DNA of 64,000 nt from Stachybotrys elegans (taxonomy: Eukaryota > Ascomycota > Sordariomycetes > Hypocreales > Stachybotryaceae). Below the pieces are notes generated by a model. It made no database searches. It had not been told where the DNA came from and saw nothing but the letters and a program-made list of their open reading frames with translations. The position numbers were made by a program, and so were the translations under genes. Position 1 is the first letter of the stretch. Each line of letters starts with the position of its first letter. Location of the stretch: positions 1 to 64,000 of the forward strand of contig JAGPNK010000026.1 of assembly GCA_020746835.1 (NCBI GenBank), written 5' to 3'. This document shows, piece by piece, positions 22,794 through 33,951 of the stretch.

Positions 22794-23786
22794 CTACGTC
22801 TCTTCGGGATATGAGCCCATGCAGCGGTCATGCGGCCATTGCTTTCCGCACTGCCAGCAATACTCATAATGACACATAAAGCCTGCATCATATGAGTTAC
22901 AGTCTGTATGTGACACAACTCTGCAGGAACGAATGGAGGAAGAGAGTTTCTGATGGTATCCATACTCACATCGCATGTGTGCACTGCAAACTGAAGTCAG
23001 CGACATGTCGATGAATGTAGCTCTGATTTTGCGATGGATTGAAATCAAGCACTCTACTCACCATCCTCCATTCTTTTCAATGTTTCTGCCACAATTTGGG
23101 CAGGGCTTTGTCGTTTGCTTTATTACCTGCTCCGTTGCACGCCTTTCTTCAATGACCCGAGTTTGATCCTTTGACAGAGACGCAAATGTCACCGGAGACG
23201 CATCGGGGCGAATATTTCGTTCCGCAGAGGAGGACTGGATTGCATCGTATTCTTCACAAGATAGGCCAGTGTGCCAAGGCACCCCGTGTAGAAAGCATGT
23301 GCGACTTCCGCACATATTGCATTTGACGATTGGTTGTGCATCGGCGCCTTCGTGGATCTGTCCATTTTCACACCCAGGTGCACTGCACTAGAGCCACGAA
23401 CCCCAGTCAGTGGCTGCTGGCATATTTGTAGCACGTCTCATTGCTCCGCTTACCCATATAAAATCCGGATTGTCTTGTAGGACAGTCCGAAGGAGGAGAT
23501 GATCGTACCTTAGCCGCTCGGGTTGGTCCAGCCAGCGGATAACGTCATGATACTCGAGCGCAACGCCGCATTCCGGGCAGGTAATAGCACCAGCGCCTTT
23601 GTGTTCAATATCGTAAGCAATCGAGCCTTTCACGCATGGGAGGCAGGTTTTTGGCTTGTGCTCGCAAGCCCTTGCAGTAGGGTTGTTGGGGAAAGCGAGT
23701 GGGATCTTCATCGCGCAACAGATGACGCATTCGCGGACAGAGGATCTGGACGGCTGTCCAATTTTAGCTTTGGGCTGTTGTGACAT
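22794..23786 (-). CDS. small RBR (RING-IBR-RING) E3 ubiquitin ligase
   Basis: Four exons in transcription order: 23786-23454, 23387-23062, 22983-22970 and 22882-22794, giving about 253 residues. RING1 begins at ECVICCAMK and runs to ITCPECGVAL. The IBR holds CSAPGCENG, CNMCGSRTCFLHG and WHTGLSC. RING2/Rcat begins CPNCGRNIEKNGG and is completed only if a 14-nt exon (22970-22983) is used, which gives GGCAHMRC followed by FMCHYEYCWQC. The Cys after NGG is the expected catalytic Cys that takes ubiquitin from the E2. The microexon has GT/AG borders on both sides and restores every zinc ligand, which is strong evidence. An upstream in-frame ATG at 23930 exists; I chose 23786 because homology begins just after it. 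Confidence 0.88.
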
Positions 23787-24209
23787 CTCTAACAACGCCT
23801 TATGGTGTCCCCTTCGGCTGTGCAGGAGATGACAAGGTGGAAATGTTGTGTGAAATGTGCTGCGAAACGGTTGCGTGAAAACGGTATGCGGCTCGACTAA
23901 ATGTATGTCGTCATGGTAGGCCTCCTGCATGTGAGGTAGGTTGGGTGCATCAGGCAGTACTACTTATTACCTTCCCAAATAACAAGCGAGCTACATACAT
24001 AGATTAGTGTTCTTATCTCTTTAATTCGTTATTGGTAGGCCTCCAGGGTGTCTACAAGAGGGGCCAAGGATATCCAGGTCTTGGTCTAAGCAATCATGCA
24101 AGAATTCCTGATTCCGTTGTGTTCATTTGATAAGACCAGCGGCTTTAAGAATGGTATCCTGATGGCATATGCAGAATCATGGCAATGGATGGCAATTCGT
24201 AGTAGTTGC
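23787..24209. other. intergenic, RBR promoter side
   Basis: No gene is seen. The upstream in-frame extension of the RBR frame (to 23930) is the only open frame of note. Confidence 0.4.
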
Positions 24210-24467
24210 TCAATCATATCTAGACACAGTTCGCGCACATGCAGCTCTGTTACACCAGATAAAAGTTTCGATATTTTCCCAACACCAGCTATTTCCCGAA
24301 GTTATCGATATCTCTTGCAAACCCTTCGATGTCATTTTCTCCCTAGACACCCTCCTCTGACTGATATTTCTATCCACCGCGGCTCTACACTCTGGACAGC
24401 AGGCAAGGTGCATGGCCATTCCGCATTCGCCAATGGTAAATGAGTGGCCGTTTTCACACCTCAGTCA
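24210..24467 (-). pseudogene. relic exon with an RZ-type zinc finger (RNF213/ZNFX1 class)
   Basis: On the minus strand from about 24458 the frame reads CENGHSFTIGECGMAMHLACCPEC, which fits the RZ-type finger pattern C-x-x-x-H-x-F-x-I-G-E-C-G...C-P-E-C of NFX1-type fungal proteins. (Written in two parts: CENGHSFTIGECG then MAMHLACCPEC.) It ends at a stop at 24210. A possible acceptor (CTGAG) lies just before. No helicase or other domain can be followed upstream in the AT-rich DNA, so this is most likely the 3' exon of a decayed gene. Confidence 0.6.
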
Positions 24468-25684
24468 TTAAACTATTCTCAAAAGCTTCCAGACCATAGT
24501 TTCATAGGCTTACTTCATTCCCTAGGCCATGACTTGCTCATAGAAGCCATCTTTGAGCATCGACTGACAGCTTCTATTTCGCGCTATAGGCTGTTGGTCA
24601 AGCGGATAACTGGCAAGTTCTTCTTGCATATATTAACAAAATCACCAAGTATAACTGCATCACACTTAAGGAGTACAGTGGCAAGTAATTATCCCTTGGC
24701 CCGGATCGCTGAAACACGTTCCTTACCCAACCATTATTTTAACAAGTCGCATCACAGACAAGGTCAGCAGTACACTAGGAAGACTTCTCCTCCTTCTATA
24801 CCTTTTTACAAATGCATGTAACTCATTCCGAAGTGCAATAACTACCTTTCTTAAGAATATGGAGCTGCTTGATCCACGAAGGAGAGTATATGAAGCTTCA
24901 GGTCGATCTAGGGGTTATTATAGTCGCTGCTAAACAGGGTAGATTCAAGGACCTCTTGTTACTCCGAGAGTCTTTGCACCAGCTTCTTATAATCCACATT
25001 GGACCAGGCAATTACTAACACAAGCTGCTTTGCTATTGCAGAACGTTGAAATGCAGAATACATGGCTTCCATCATTAGTCACACCACATACAAGAAACCT
25101 TTCATACAGCTTCCAACTCAGCCTCCAACAGAGCCGCCCATAGCATTACACACTGGTATAAAGGCACCGCAAGTGGCACTTCCTTCCCGCACATAGGACG
25201 CATGGCTAGCGGCACGGCTTCAGATACCTGGGATAGCCTCAGCGAACCTCGCTGGTCGCACAGCAGGCATAGATTCTCAACATGGCGCGTCTACTGGCAG
25301 CTATAACAGCACACTATCTGGTTTAGGCCACAGAGTTAGTTACAAAGACCCGTTTTCCCTTAGTCAGTCTACCATCTTAACAATTATTATATTAAAAATT
25401 GCTCATGCAGACATGGTCACACCAGCGGATACAGCCACATTTAACATCATGTCAATAGGTTATAGCAGAAACCTCAACACAACATAGTTTCAAGACCTCA
25501 TAGCTACAGCCAGGCACTTTAAGACTGACTAAAAGTTAATTAATAATATAATATAGGCATTATACCTACCAGCATTTGGGGTAAGAGCAGTTATAGCCAT
25601 ATAAAAGAGTAATAGCAGAAAGCTCTAAAACAACATCAACCTACAAGAGTCTCCACATCAGTTTAGACAGAGATAGTCATATAG
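24468..25684. other. AT-rich gene-free region, possible element relic
   Basis: Dense in stops in all frames and AT-rich, with long A/T tracts near 25380-25400 and 25540-25560. No terminal repeats, transposase or reverse transcriptase motif could be recognised by eye. It looks like decayed repeat or gene sequence. Confidence 0.45.
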
Positions 25685-26110
25685 TACAGAACAATAAGGC
25701 AAACATTTAGCCGCATTATACAGCACATCCAAATAGCACCTTCCAGTGCAGTCATATCCACACAAAAGCCCTCCATCACAGAACAGATTACAGCCACTCT
25801 CAGGGGCATTCTAAGCAAAATAATACACTTTAGACACAAGCATAAGATCGTCAGTCTAGACATGGGAGCGCCAGCTGCTGACGCTGGCCCACATGGGAAC
25901 CCCCATGGGAACCATCATGCAGGTGTTTGGATGCCAATGACTCAAGGACCTGGCGCGGGGCCAAGCTGGACCCTTGTTACTGTTGGTTGTCATTCAAGGT
26001 CCGGCTACTCCGCAGACATATACGATGATCCGGATACAGAAGAGGAGGTGGCTGAGCCATTACCTGGAAGTTCGTCGGGGGGGTTCTGGGGAACGGTACT
26101 TCGTCAATGA
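25685..26110 (+). other. unidentified open frame next to AT-rich DNA
   Basis: A frame of about 141 codons is open from just after a TAG at 25682; its only plausible ATG is at 25862 (82 codons). The first half would be helical (ATLRGILSKIIHF), the second Gly/His/Pro-rich with an acidic stretch (DIYDDPDTEEEVAEP). Upstream stops in this frame are TAA/TAG, as expected if CAA/CAG codons had mutated. I do not recognise it; it may be a fragment of a decayed gene. Confidence 0.25.
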
Positions 26111-27932
26111 GAAGGGAACTCCACCTTGTGCTGGGTTCAAAGGGTAGCCTTCGGGCCGTCCCATACCCGCTTGAACTCTTCAAGGCAGTGAGGCAATGAC
26201 GCCTGGAGATGCTGCATAAGCTGTGCCACGGCACAGCCATCCCCTGGTGTGGGAAGTGGGGTTTGTTGGTTGTGATTTTCATTTCCACACCACTGTCATC
26301 ACAACCTGTGTGCCCCATTTGACATTGGGCCAGCCAGAATTCCTCAGTAAGCGAAACCGCATTCTGTGATGCACGCTACAGCAATCGTTCTTGTTCCTAC
26401 CGACAAAAAGACTTCATTTACGCGCCAGTCAGCTGTTGATGCTACGAGAGATCTCCTTTGCATCAGTACATAACGTACGGGGCAGAATGCTAAAATCATT
26501 AGCGCGGCCCGACACATTGGTAAGTCGTCTCACTGGCTGGAGGGCTAGACCCACAGTCCTGAAGGAAATCACAGCTGACATGACGGCCAGGCAACTGCGG
26601 CAGAGACCTTTCAGCTATCGTATGACAACATGAAAGCCAAGAAATGTAATATTAATATTGGTTTCATGGCCCGTACCTCGCTTAGGGTGTATTGATTTAC
26701 ACGGCATTGAGGATAGGTTGCTAGCCGGAGTTGTTGGTCCTGGGAGCTGATGATGGTCATTGTCTCACCCTGTGCCCCATGTCTTGGTAAGTGGATGTAG
26801 GCTGTAAGCTTGGCCTTAAGCTTAGTCTTAACCTTAAACCCATCGGACGCTCTAAAAGCCAAAAGGCTCCTTTCGCCATGACGGCCAAGATACAGACGAA
26901 TATCACACCGGGAGAAGGCAGCAGTACCGAATGTAACCCCCTTATCTTAATTCACTTGCCAATGTGATAGAATTGGATAATGGCACAGTAGCAAGGGTCA
27001 AATGGATATTGGGACTGTAGCAGGGCTCAAATGGTAAAGTGGCTGTTGCCTAGAGAGGGCGCATGTGCCTGCCAGGATCCGTAGTAAGCCGGCAAATGTC
27101 CTCATCAGGGCTATCGGCGAATGTCATTGTGAGGGCTACCAACAGAGGTCATCATGGCTAGCTACAAATGTCTCGATCACGGCCGCCGGCAAACCCATAT
27201 CCGGCTAGGGCACCCATGTAGCACATGTGATAGGTCCCCGGACTACAGTCCATTGTCAATACTCATTTAATATTGGCTTCTTGGCTATGCTCCTTTGGTA
27301 GCGAATGCAACCCTCCATTCTTGATCTACGCTGCCAATGTTATGTTGGTTGTCTGTCGTTGGATAGTCTCGTTTGCTCAATCAGTGCAGGTCACCGTTCA
27401 CCTGGAATCCTTCCCGGGCTTTGTGGCCAATGAAGAGTAGATACCCTAGGTGATGCCTGTAGGTTGTTCTGCTATGGCCCCAGCCTACGCCAAGAGGTAA
27501 ACAAAGTAAGCCTGCGCCTTGCTAATATTGACTCGCGGATTAATCCAGTGTCTCTTGATAGTTGGCAGAAAACACACCTCTCCCTTAATAGACTAACATA
27601 CGATTATAGTCAGCTCACCAAATGATCCACGGCTTGGCAAGCAAGGCAGAAATTAGACCACTCGGCAGATAGCAAGTAAGATCATTGTATGCAGTAGTTG
27701 CTAGGCGTGCGAGAGCTTCAAGTTCACATTGGTGAGGCAGGGGAGGTTCTTGCGGCTGTCATCGATGTCTCGTATACATTGCTAGCCTCTTCTGGACTCT
27801 TGGCTATGCTCCTTCAATACCTATAAGAAGCCATGGATTTCCAGACCGGAGAGACAGAATCTTTTCTCTATCCCATCACCTCCATTCGCCTACCAGTCAG
27901 TTTTATCTTGGTTACTCATCTCCCCATCAAAC
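26111..27932. other. gene-poor region with degenerate short repeats
   Basis: No gene is seen. Degenerate direct copies lie around 26986-27050 (GTAGCAAGGGTCAAATGG versus GTAGCAGGGCTCAAATGG), and CTTGGCTATGCTCCTT occurs near 27280 and again near 27800. These may be remnants of a repeat, but no complete element can be drawn. Confidence 0.4.
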
Positions 27933-28776
27933 ATGTTCTCAAAGTCCTTCCTCGCTGGCCTCTTGCTGGCCATCACGGCTGTTCGTGCCAGTCCCCTCCA
28001 AGGAGGAGACGGTGAGAGCCACTTGAAGGAGCGCGACAGCAGCAACCTACTCGACACCAGCCACTCTCTCGGCGAGATTGTGCGTGTCAAGCGCGATGCT
28101 GCCCTAGAGCCTCGCGATCTCGAACTGGCTGAGATGCATAATGTCAACTTGACCATGAGTAAGCCCCTCGCAAATCACCATCCATTCCTGCATTTATTCA
28201 TAACTTTTACTAGTGTACAAGCACTCGATCATCAAGCGAGATGATGGAGACCATATTACCATCTGGGTCGATAACGGATTCGAAGAGAATGTCGGCCCTA
28301 AGGAGGGATCTCTCGATAAACGCCAGAAGGCCGGACTCTATAGGGCTGCCCACTTCCACGATACTCCTAATGACGAGTGTCGAGAGCACCGAAGGTTTGA
28401 TTGGACCTCTAAGAATGCACCAACTACTGGCGGTATTATTGCCTTGCGTCAATGGGCATGGGACCATTACGGAGCTTTTGGGTGGGGTGAGGCCTATGGC
28501 GGCAGTGCTTGGAGGAATGTCCTGGTTGCCGGTTCCAATGCTGGAACCAACGCTTGCTACAGAGCAAGGGTTGACAGATGGGAACGTCACAGCGTTAATG
28601 TGAGGATTGGGACAGCGGATGTGGCCGCTGATGCAGATTTCACAATGTCTCTTGCGAGGAACTACGATGGGAAGTGGAGGGCATCTTCATATGGATACGA
28701 GACTTGCGGGGGTCCTGGCCAAGGAGGAACCGACATGAAGTATGAGGTCCGCAGAACTGATGATCCGGTTTATTAG
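27933..28776 (+). CDS. secreted protein of unknown function with Kex2-type sites
   Basis: Two exons, 27933-28158 and 28214-28776, give 262 residues. The N-terminus MFSKSFLAGLLLAITAVRAS is a clear signal peptide. Dibasic sites of the Kex2 type occur at VKRD, IIKRD and LDKRQ, so the first 120 or so residues look like a propeptide. The mature part is rich in aromatic residues and Gly (WAWDHYGAFGWGEAYGG, ASSYGYETCGGPGQGG) and contains three Cys. I do not recognise the family. It stands alone in gene-poor DNA, which fits an effector-like or lineage-specific secreted protein, but no function is shown. Confidence 0.8.
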
Positions 28777-30912
28777 AGGAGCGGATTGATATTCTAGATA
28801 CGGGCTTTGCCTGTTTCTATATAGAGTCAGCACGGGAGGGTGGAAAGGCATTTAGTCTAAGTCAGTTTGTACTTAGATGAGGGGGAAATGGGGCCTGAAG
28901 AAGGGAAATATCTTTTGTTTTCTACTTTCTTTTTCTTTTCTTTGGTTTTTTTTATCTAAATCTTTTATTTTTGACTTACTCTCCGTGAAACCCAATTCTT
29001 GGTCCTCTGGATAGCAAGACAATCATCATTGTTTATGCAGGCTACTGGCCCCTTTTCTTGTTCTATTTGCCCTCTCTATACGCACCTGCTCTATTGTAAA
29101 AGGCCGAAGCACAGCACACGACATTATGTTTGTGAGAACCGGATATTAAGTTTTGGCGTCATTAAAGCGCGTGAGAGTCATTGCAGGGCCTAGGTTCTAT
29201 GAAATGTAGTCGGACATAGCGATAAGTCTTATTCTTGAAGAGGATAAAGGCAGGAGGGCTATCCTCTGCCTGAGGGCGGAATCACTGGCAAGAGAAATCC
29301 CACATCCGTAGCAGGGTTGAGGCCTTGCGATTAAATGCAACATGATCAACATAAGCAGACCTTGTAATCAGATCCATTGACTTAGGAGGGACGTTTATCG
29401 AGCCCACAATTCGTGGCATGTCTGTCAGGAGTCCTTGAAACGAAAAGGAGGCTGACTTGGCACCCAGGGTTTGTTATTTTAGTAGCTGCCCGCTTGTAGC
29501 GCGTACTTAGGAACCCCGCGTCATCAACGGCAAAGGACAGCCCATTTCACCTTCTGCCTGCCGCATGTAGTCTCTAAGAGGTGACCATGGAGGAGCCTTT
29601 GGGTTCCAGGGGCGATTTGCGATGGCACGCAGATGTCATTGTTTAGATCAAATATGAGCGCTATGCGGAACCCGTGTCAGGGTATGGCATGCCCATTGTC
29701 CGAAGAATGCAAACATCTGCAGGTACCGGGTCTTCGCCGAATGCAATTAGTTCGATGGCATGTTGTATATGAGCATCCGTATCCCTGTTCGTTTCATGGT
29801 CGAGTTTACAACGATTCACGGGGCTAGTGGTGGGAGCTTATGCATGAGATTGGCCACGAGCGCAAAACACACGCTTTTCAGTTACCAAAATCACTGTTCC
29901 ATGAAGCCTGTGAGCAATGGCTCAATGAAGACGAAGATGGCGAGGCTCCCGAGTAGACCTTGTCCAATTTGGAACGTGATTATAGGTCAAGCAGGTTAGC
30001 ACTCTACCATCCATATCATAGAAAAGATCACTGCTACTGCAACGAATCACTCTTTCGGGTGGGCATTAGCACGAGCGCCATACGCCTCATCGTGGGCAAG
30101 CCTTCTAGGGCCCCGCGATAGAAAGGTGGCTTGTTTTGAATAAAGGAGTGCCGTCTTACGTGTGTTATTGGGATGGAGAAACGAGACATGGTACAAGCAA
30201 GAAAAGCGACTGGGTTTGTGACGCTTGCAGGCTACAGGACTACGACAGTGTGTGGCCATGCACCGGTTCCGTCTCTCACGCCCACTTGAAGAAATATACA
30301 GAGCTACTCCGTACAGTTGCATCAATGGACATTAGAAGAATTTGTGTGGCTTCCGTGGTCCCGCCTCCGTGGCTCTCCCGCGCTCTAGTGCCTATGTAAG
30401 AAGCAACAGTAGATTCTCCTGCATTTCAACACATCATCTGGATGTCGGACAGTGCTTGCGACCCATTTAAAAACGACGTCTGAAACATGTTACTAACAAT
30501 AGAAAAAAGCTTTCGATGAAAACTGGGATTGTATGACGGCTATGCTTATGGGCGCAGTCAATACGAGCCCATGTGGGCCGCTGTGGTAGATGTTGATTCG
30601 CTCCTGTAATGATCGTCAATATAGCCTCGCCGAGCGATCCATTCTGGAACACGTCGTCCCACTTTCGAGTCGTCAGCACGGTTATACGGCACAGCTAGTT
30701 GGGCACAGATCAAGCATCTGCTACCTTGAATCTCCAGCATGAACAGAAACTTCGACATACTGCTGACGAGAACTTCCTACATTTTCCATTTGTTTTTGAG
30801 CGAGCAGTCTTTTCCAAGAAATAGACTCCCGTTTTGACATTCGAGACTATGGGGAGCGTTGACCGAGCCCCATAAGAGACAGTCTTCCGAACCATTCCTT
30901 TGTACTCTCAAG
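28777..30912. other. intergenic, 2.1 kb
   Basis: It starts with a T-rich, pyrimidine-rich tract near 28915-28975 after the secreted-protein gene. Short frames of up to about 90 codons occur but have no motif or splice pattern. No element or RNA gene was recognised. Confidence 0.45.
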
Positions 30913-32279
30913 ATGCAGTCCAGCCTGAAGATTGTTTTGGCTTTTCTTGTTCTGGTAACCTCCCCACGCCTCCGAGCAGACCGGTTATTATGGGGGCACA
31001 CAATAACCTTTTCGTGATAGTATTTTTTCCTTGGCCTTTCATTAAAGTCGACATGCTCGGGAGATCCGACATCTTTATTCTTCGATGCGCAGCGCGCCCA
31101 TACCCCCATTTACTCAGAGAAACGAATACAACAAGCCGTTCAATTCGCCGACAATACGGAACCACCTTCTGGTAACCAGACCAGCCCTCCGCAGATGTGC
31201 GTAGGAATTGCTTCCATCCGGAGAGAAGGCATATCTTACCTCAAGTCAACGCTTGGCTCACTTTTGCATGGCTTGAGTGGAGAGGAACGGAATTCCCTCC
31301 ATACTGTTGTTCTCCTGGCCCATTTAGATCAGACAGAGCACCCAGATTATGGCCAGCAATGGCTAGGCAGCTTGGCAGATGGACTGCCTTCGTACAGCGA
31401 CAGCCCGGAGCGGCAGGCTCTTGCCGAAGCTATGGGCACACAGGGGCACTCGATAAAAGCCAAGTTTGACTACTCGCTCGTCATGGAAGAATGCTACAAC
31501 ACAGGTGCACAGTACATCCTTATGATAGAGGATGACGTCGTTTTCATGGACGGATGGCTGCACAGGACCATGGAAGCACTGGATACAGCCCGAATCAAAA
31601 CCCTCTCGAGAAGGGATAACTCAAAATGTAAGATCCTCATCCATATGAAGCTTCAGTTTTATCCGATGCTAATTTGACAGTCTTGTATCTGCGCCTATTC
31701 TACTACGAGGGGCTACTTGGTTGGAATGCAGAATCGTGGCCAAAGTATGTCGCTTGGTCACTGACGGCAATGATGAGTGTGCTGGGTTTCATGCTGCTCC
31801 TCCGCTGGGCAGTACCCCAGACAAGGCTATATCTTGGCCGGCCAGTGCTCGCATTGGTGACATTTATTTTTGTCCCTCTGCTCATACTACTCTACTTTGC
31901 AGCCGGAGCAAACTGCATGCTGTGTCAACCGTCCGGCGTGCATTTGATGCCAGAATACGCTTGCTGTGGACAAGGCCTGGTGTTTCCCCGCGTGGCAGTG
32001 GGTGATGAGTTGCTGCCACGGTTTCAGAGCGAGAGATGGAACCAGCTGCCAACCGACAGTTTCATAGAGTGGCATGCTGAAACCACAGGTGGCTTGCGGT
32101 GGGCATTGACACCAGTTGTTATGCAGCATATTGGTGGAAAGAGCAGCCATGGAGTTGCTAGGGATGCTTATGGGATCATGACACCGACCCATATCTGGAA
32201 TGTCGGTTTCGAACAAAATGATGTGTCGAGCTTGGCCAACGAGCATAGAGAGATGGATAGAGAAGATATTAAATTTTGA
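30913..32279 (+). CDS. PGAP4-like membrane glycosyltransferase
   Basis: Model with three exons: 30913-30954, 31048-31627 and 31681-32279 (about 406 residues). The short first exon encodes a hydrophobic anchor (MQSSLKIVLAFLVL); its intron (GTAACC...AAAG, 93 nt) is the least certain part. Exon 2 has MCVGIASIRREGISYLKSTL and the acidic metal motif MIEDDVVFMDGWLHRT. Exon 3 has LRLFYYEGLLGWN, then two membrane segments close together in the middle (VAWSLTAMMSVLGFMLLL and LALVTFIFVPLLILLYF). A catalytic domain split by a membrane hairpin is the layout of PGAP4/TMEM246, which adds GalNAc to GPI anchors in the Golgi. Fungal relatives have uncertain substrates. Confidence 0.75.
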
Positions 32280-33076
32280 CGCTGTAGCAATTTCCTGGCT
32301 ATCAGACAAAGGGATATGCTTGTGATTTAATAAATAATGATGGTTCTCTGGGTTTGACGTTATAGGTATCTCGAGCGAACTATACGTCCTGACTTCTTCC
32401 GTCCTTAATATTTGTTCTTGGTTCCTCGAATGAAGTCCAACTCTCGGAGTTGCAGATATATCATTTCCCTCTTGTCTTACTCCCTTGTTGCTCTGAGCTA
32501 AATTTGGCTGTCACCTCAACGCAGGAGATGCCCAGCTTCAAAAGGGGGCAGACAGACAAGAGGACATTGAACATTAGCGTTGGAATTAAAAAAGAGGTAA
32601 ATAACACAATACCAATCTTGTTTAAGGTTAAATTATCATGTCTGCCACAGAACATGAACCCCTCAATAGTCAGCTTGCTATACGCAAGTAATAATCCAGG
32701 CCGAATTCATACCTGTGAAGTAAGGGCTATTGACATCGCCGGATGACAGATTCCCGTTAGAACTACCCTTGTTTCACTAGATCGTGATTGCCTTTACTAA
32801 AGGCGCGCTTTCGTAATCCATCTCAGCCACCTCTTACTCAAGACGTCATTCAAGGTTAATAGCGTGCGTCGATGCAAGCGATCGGCAATAATAACTGCGA
32901 TGTCTCCAACATGTGCACCGATCTCATTGGCAGCTGGTCCTCACTTAAGTGCATGATATCATGATAATAAAGTTTGCTTAGATGAGCCCCTCTAGCATAT
33001 ACATATATACTGAGCCTTGAAGCACCAGAGCTCTGCAATTTTCTCACCACTGTGCAACCGATACATTGTCACTAAT
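32280..33076. other. intergenic, 0.8 kb
   Basis: AT-rich in part, no gene seen. The last 100 bases lead into the small stress-type gene, with a TATA-like ATACATATATAC near 32998. Confidence 0.45.
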
Positions 33077-33369
33077 ATGTCCAACTATCAACCTACAGGT
33101 ACGTCCAAAGATCTCCGCGCCTTGCAGTGTGACTAATTAGGTCAGAGCACGACGGTCTCCGAGAGGACGGAAAGCCAGATGGCCGTGTCGGGACTGGCAA
33201 GTTTGCGCACGGGAAAGTAGACCCCCATGAAGCAGGACAGCGAGGAGGCAAGACCAGTGATAGTCACACCAACACTGGTGGCACCGAAGGAGGCGAAAAA
33301 TATAAGCCTTCGGAGCACGGAGGCTTGAAGGAAGATGGGCAGCCAGATAGGCGGATGAAGAACAATTAA
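33077..33369 (+). CDS. small hydrophilic stress/conidiation-type protein
   Basis: Two exons, 33077-33098 (22 nt) and 33146-33369, give 81 residues. The intron (GTACGT...GTCAG, branch-like CTAAT) joins MSNYQPT to EHDGLREDGKPDGR. The same unit returns near the C-terminus as EHGGLKEDGQPDRR, and a KGG-like piece (HEAGQRGGKTS) lies between. The whole protein is Gly-, Asp- and Lys-rich with no hydrophobic core. Small fungal proteins of this make-up, related in style to GsiB/Con-10 KGG proteins, are induced by stress or in conidia. The role here is inferred from that resemblance. The gene is easy to miss because the first exon is so short. Confidence 0.75.
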
Positions 33370-33951
33370 TGGAGCAGTCCTGACGTGTGGGCCAAGATGA
33401 ATGATTCGATATCTAATCACTGTGAAAATTTAAACTCGGAGAAACACGCTACACTAATTTCCATCTTCCATTGTATGGCAGTTCTTTTTTATGATGTAAT
33501 CGTCAACAACCACTTTGCAACACGAAGTTGAGTGGATCGTCATAACGGGGCTGCCGAGACCAAGAACCTCTCCACACGAGCAAAGACGCGCTTTAATTGG
33601 CTAGTATGTGGGGAGAAAGGCCTATACGAGCTACGCATGAGGTCTCGAAATTAGGGGGCCAGGACTGATTGATTCACCAACGCTGTAAGGGACTGAATGT
33701 GGGTTCCCAAAATGACTGTCAAGTTCCCGGCTGAAACGTGGCTATCCCACAACGATGAAGAGATATCCACTGCCTCTGGTCCAGAGGGAGTTCAAAAACC
33801 AGCCAAAGCCCTTTCAGTCAAATTCTAGCTACCTCTATCTAGGATTATCCAACCTCAGTCTTTCGCTTCCACATCGTTCGCTTTCACATCGTTCGCTTTC
33901 ACATCGTTCGCTTTCACATCGTTCGCTTCCACATCAGGACACTCTTTCATC
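33370..33951. promoter_or_regulatory. promoter and 5' leader of the tyrosinase gene
   Basis: No other gene is seen. The last 90 bp contain five tandem 15-bp copies just upstream of the start codon (listed separately). Confidence 0.5.
33862..33936. repeat. five tandem copies of a 15-bp unit in the tyrosinase leader
   Basis: The unit TTCGCTTYCACATCG is repeated five times from 33862 to 33936, nearly without change; the last copy ends CA instead of CG. It stops 15 bp before the tyrosinase ATG at 33952, so it probably lies in the transcript leader. Confidence 0.92.

Noticed and set aside
24468..27932. A complete transposable element
   Set aside because: No terminal repeats, target-site duplication, transposase or reverse transcriptase motif could be found by eye; only decay is visible.
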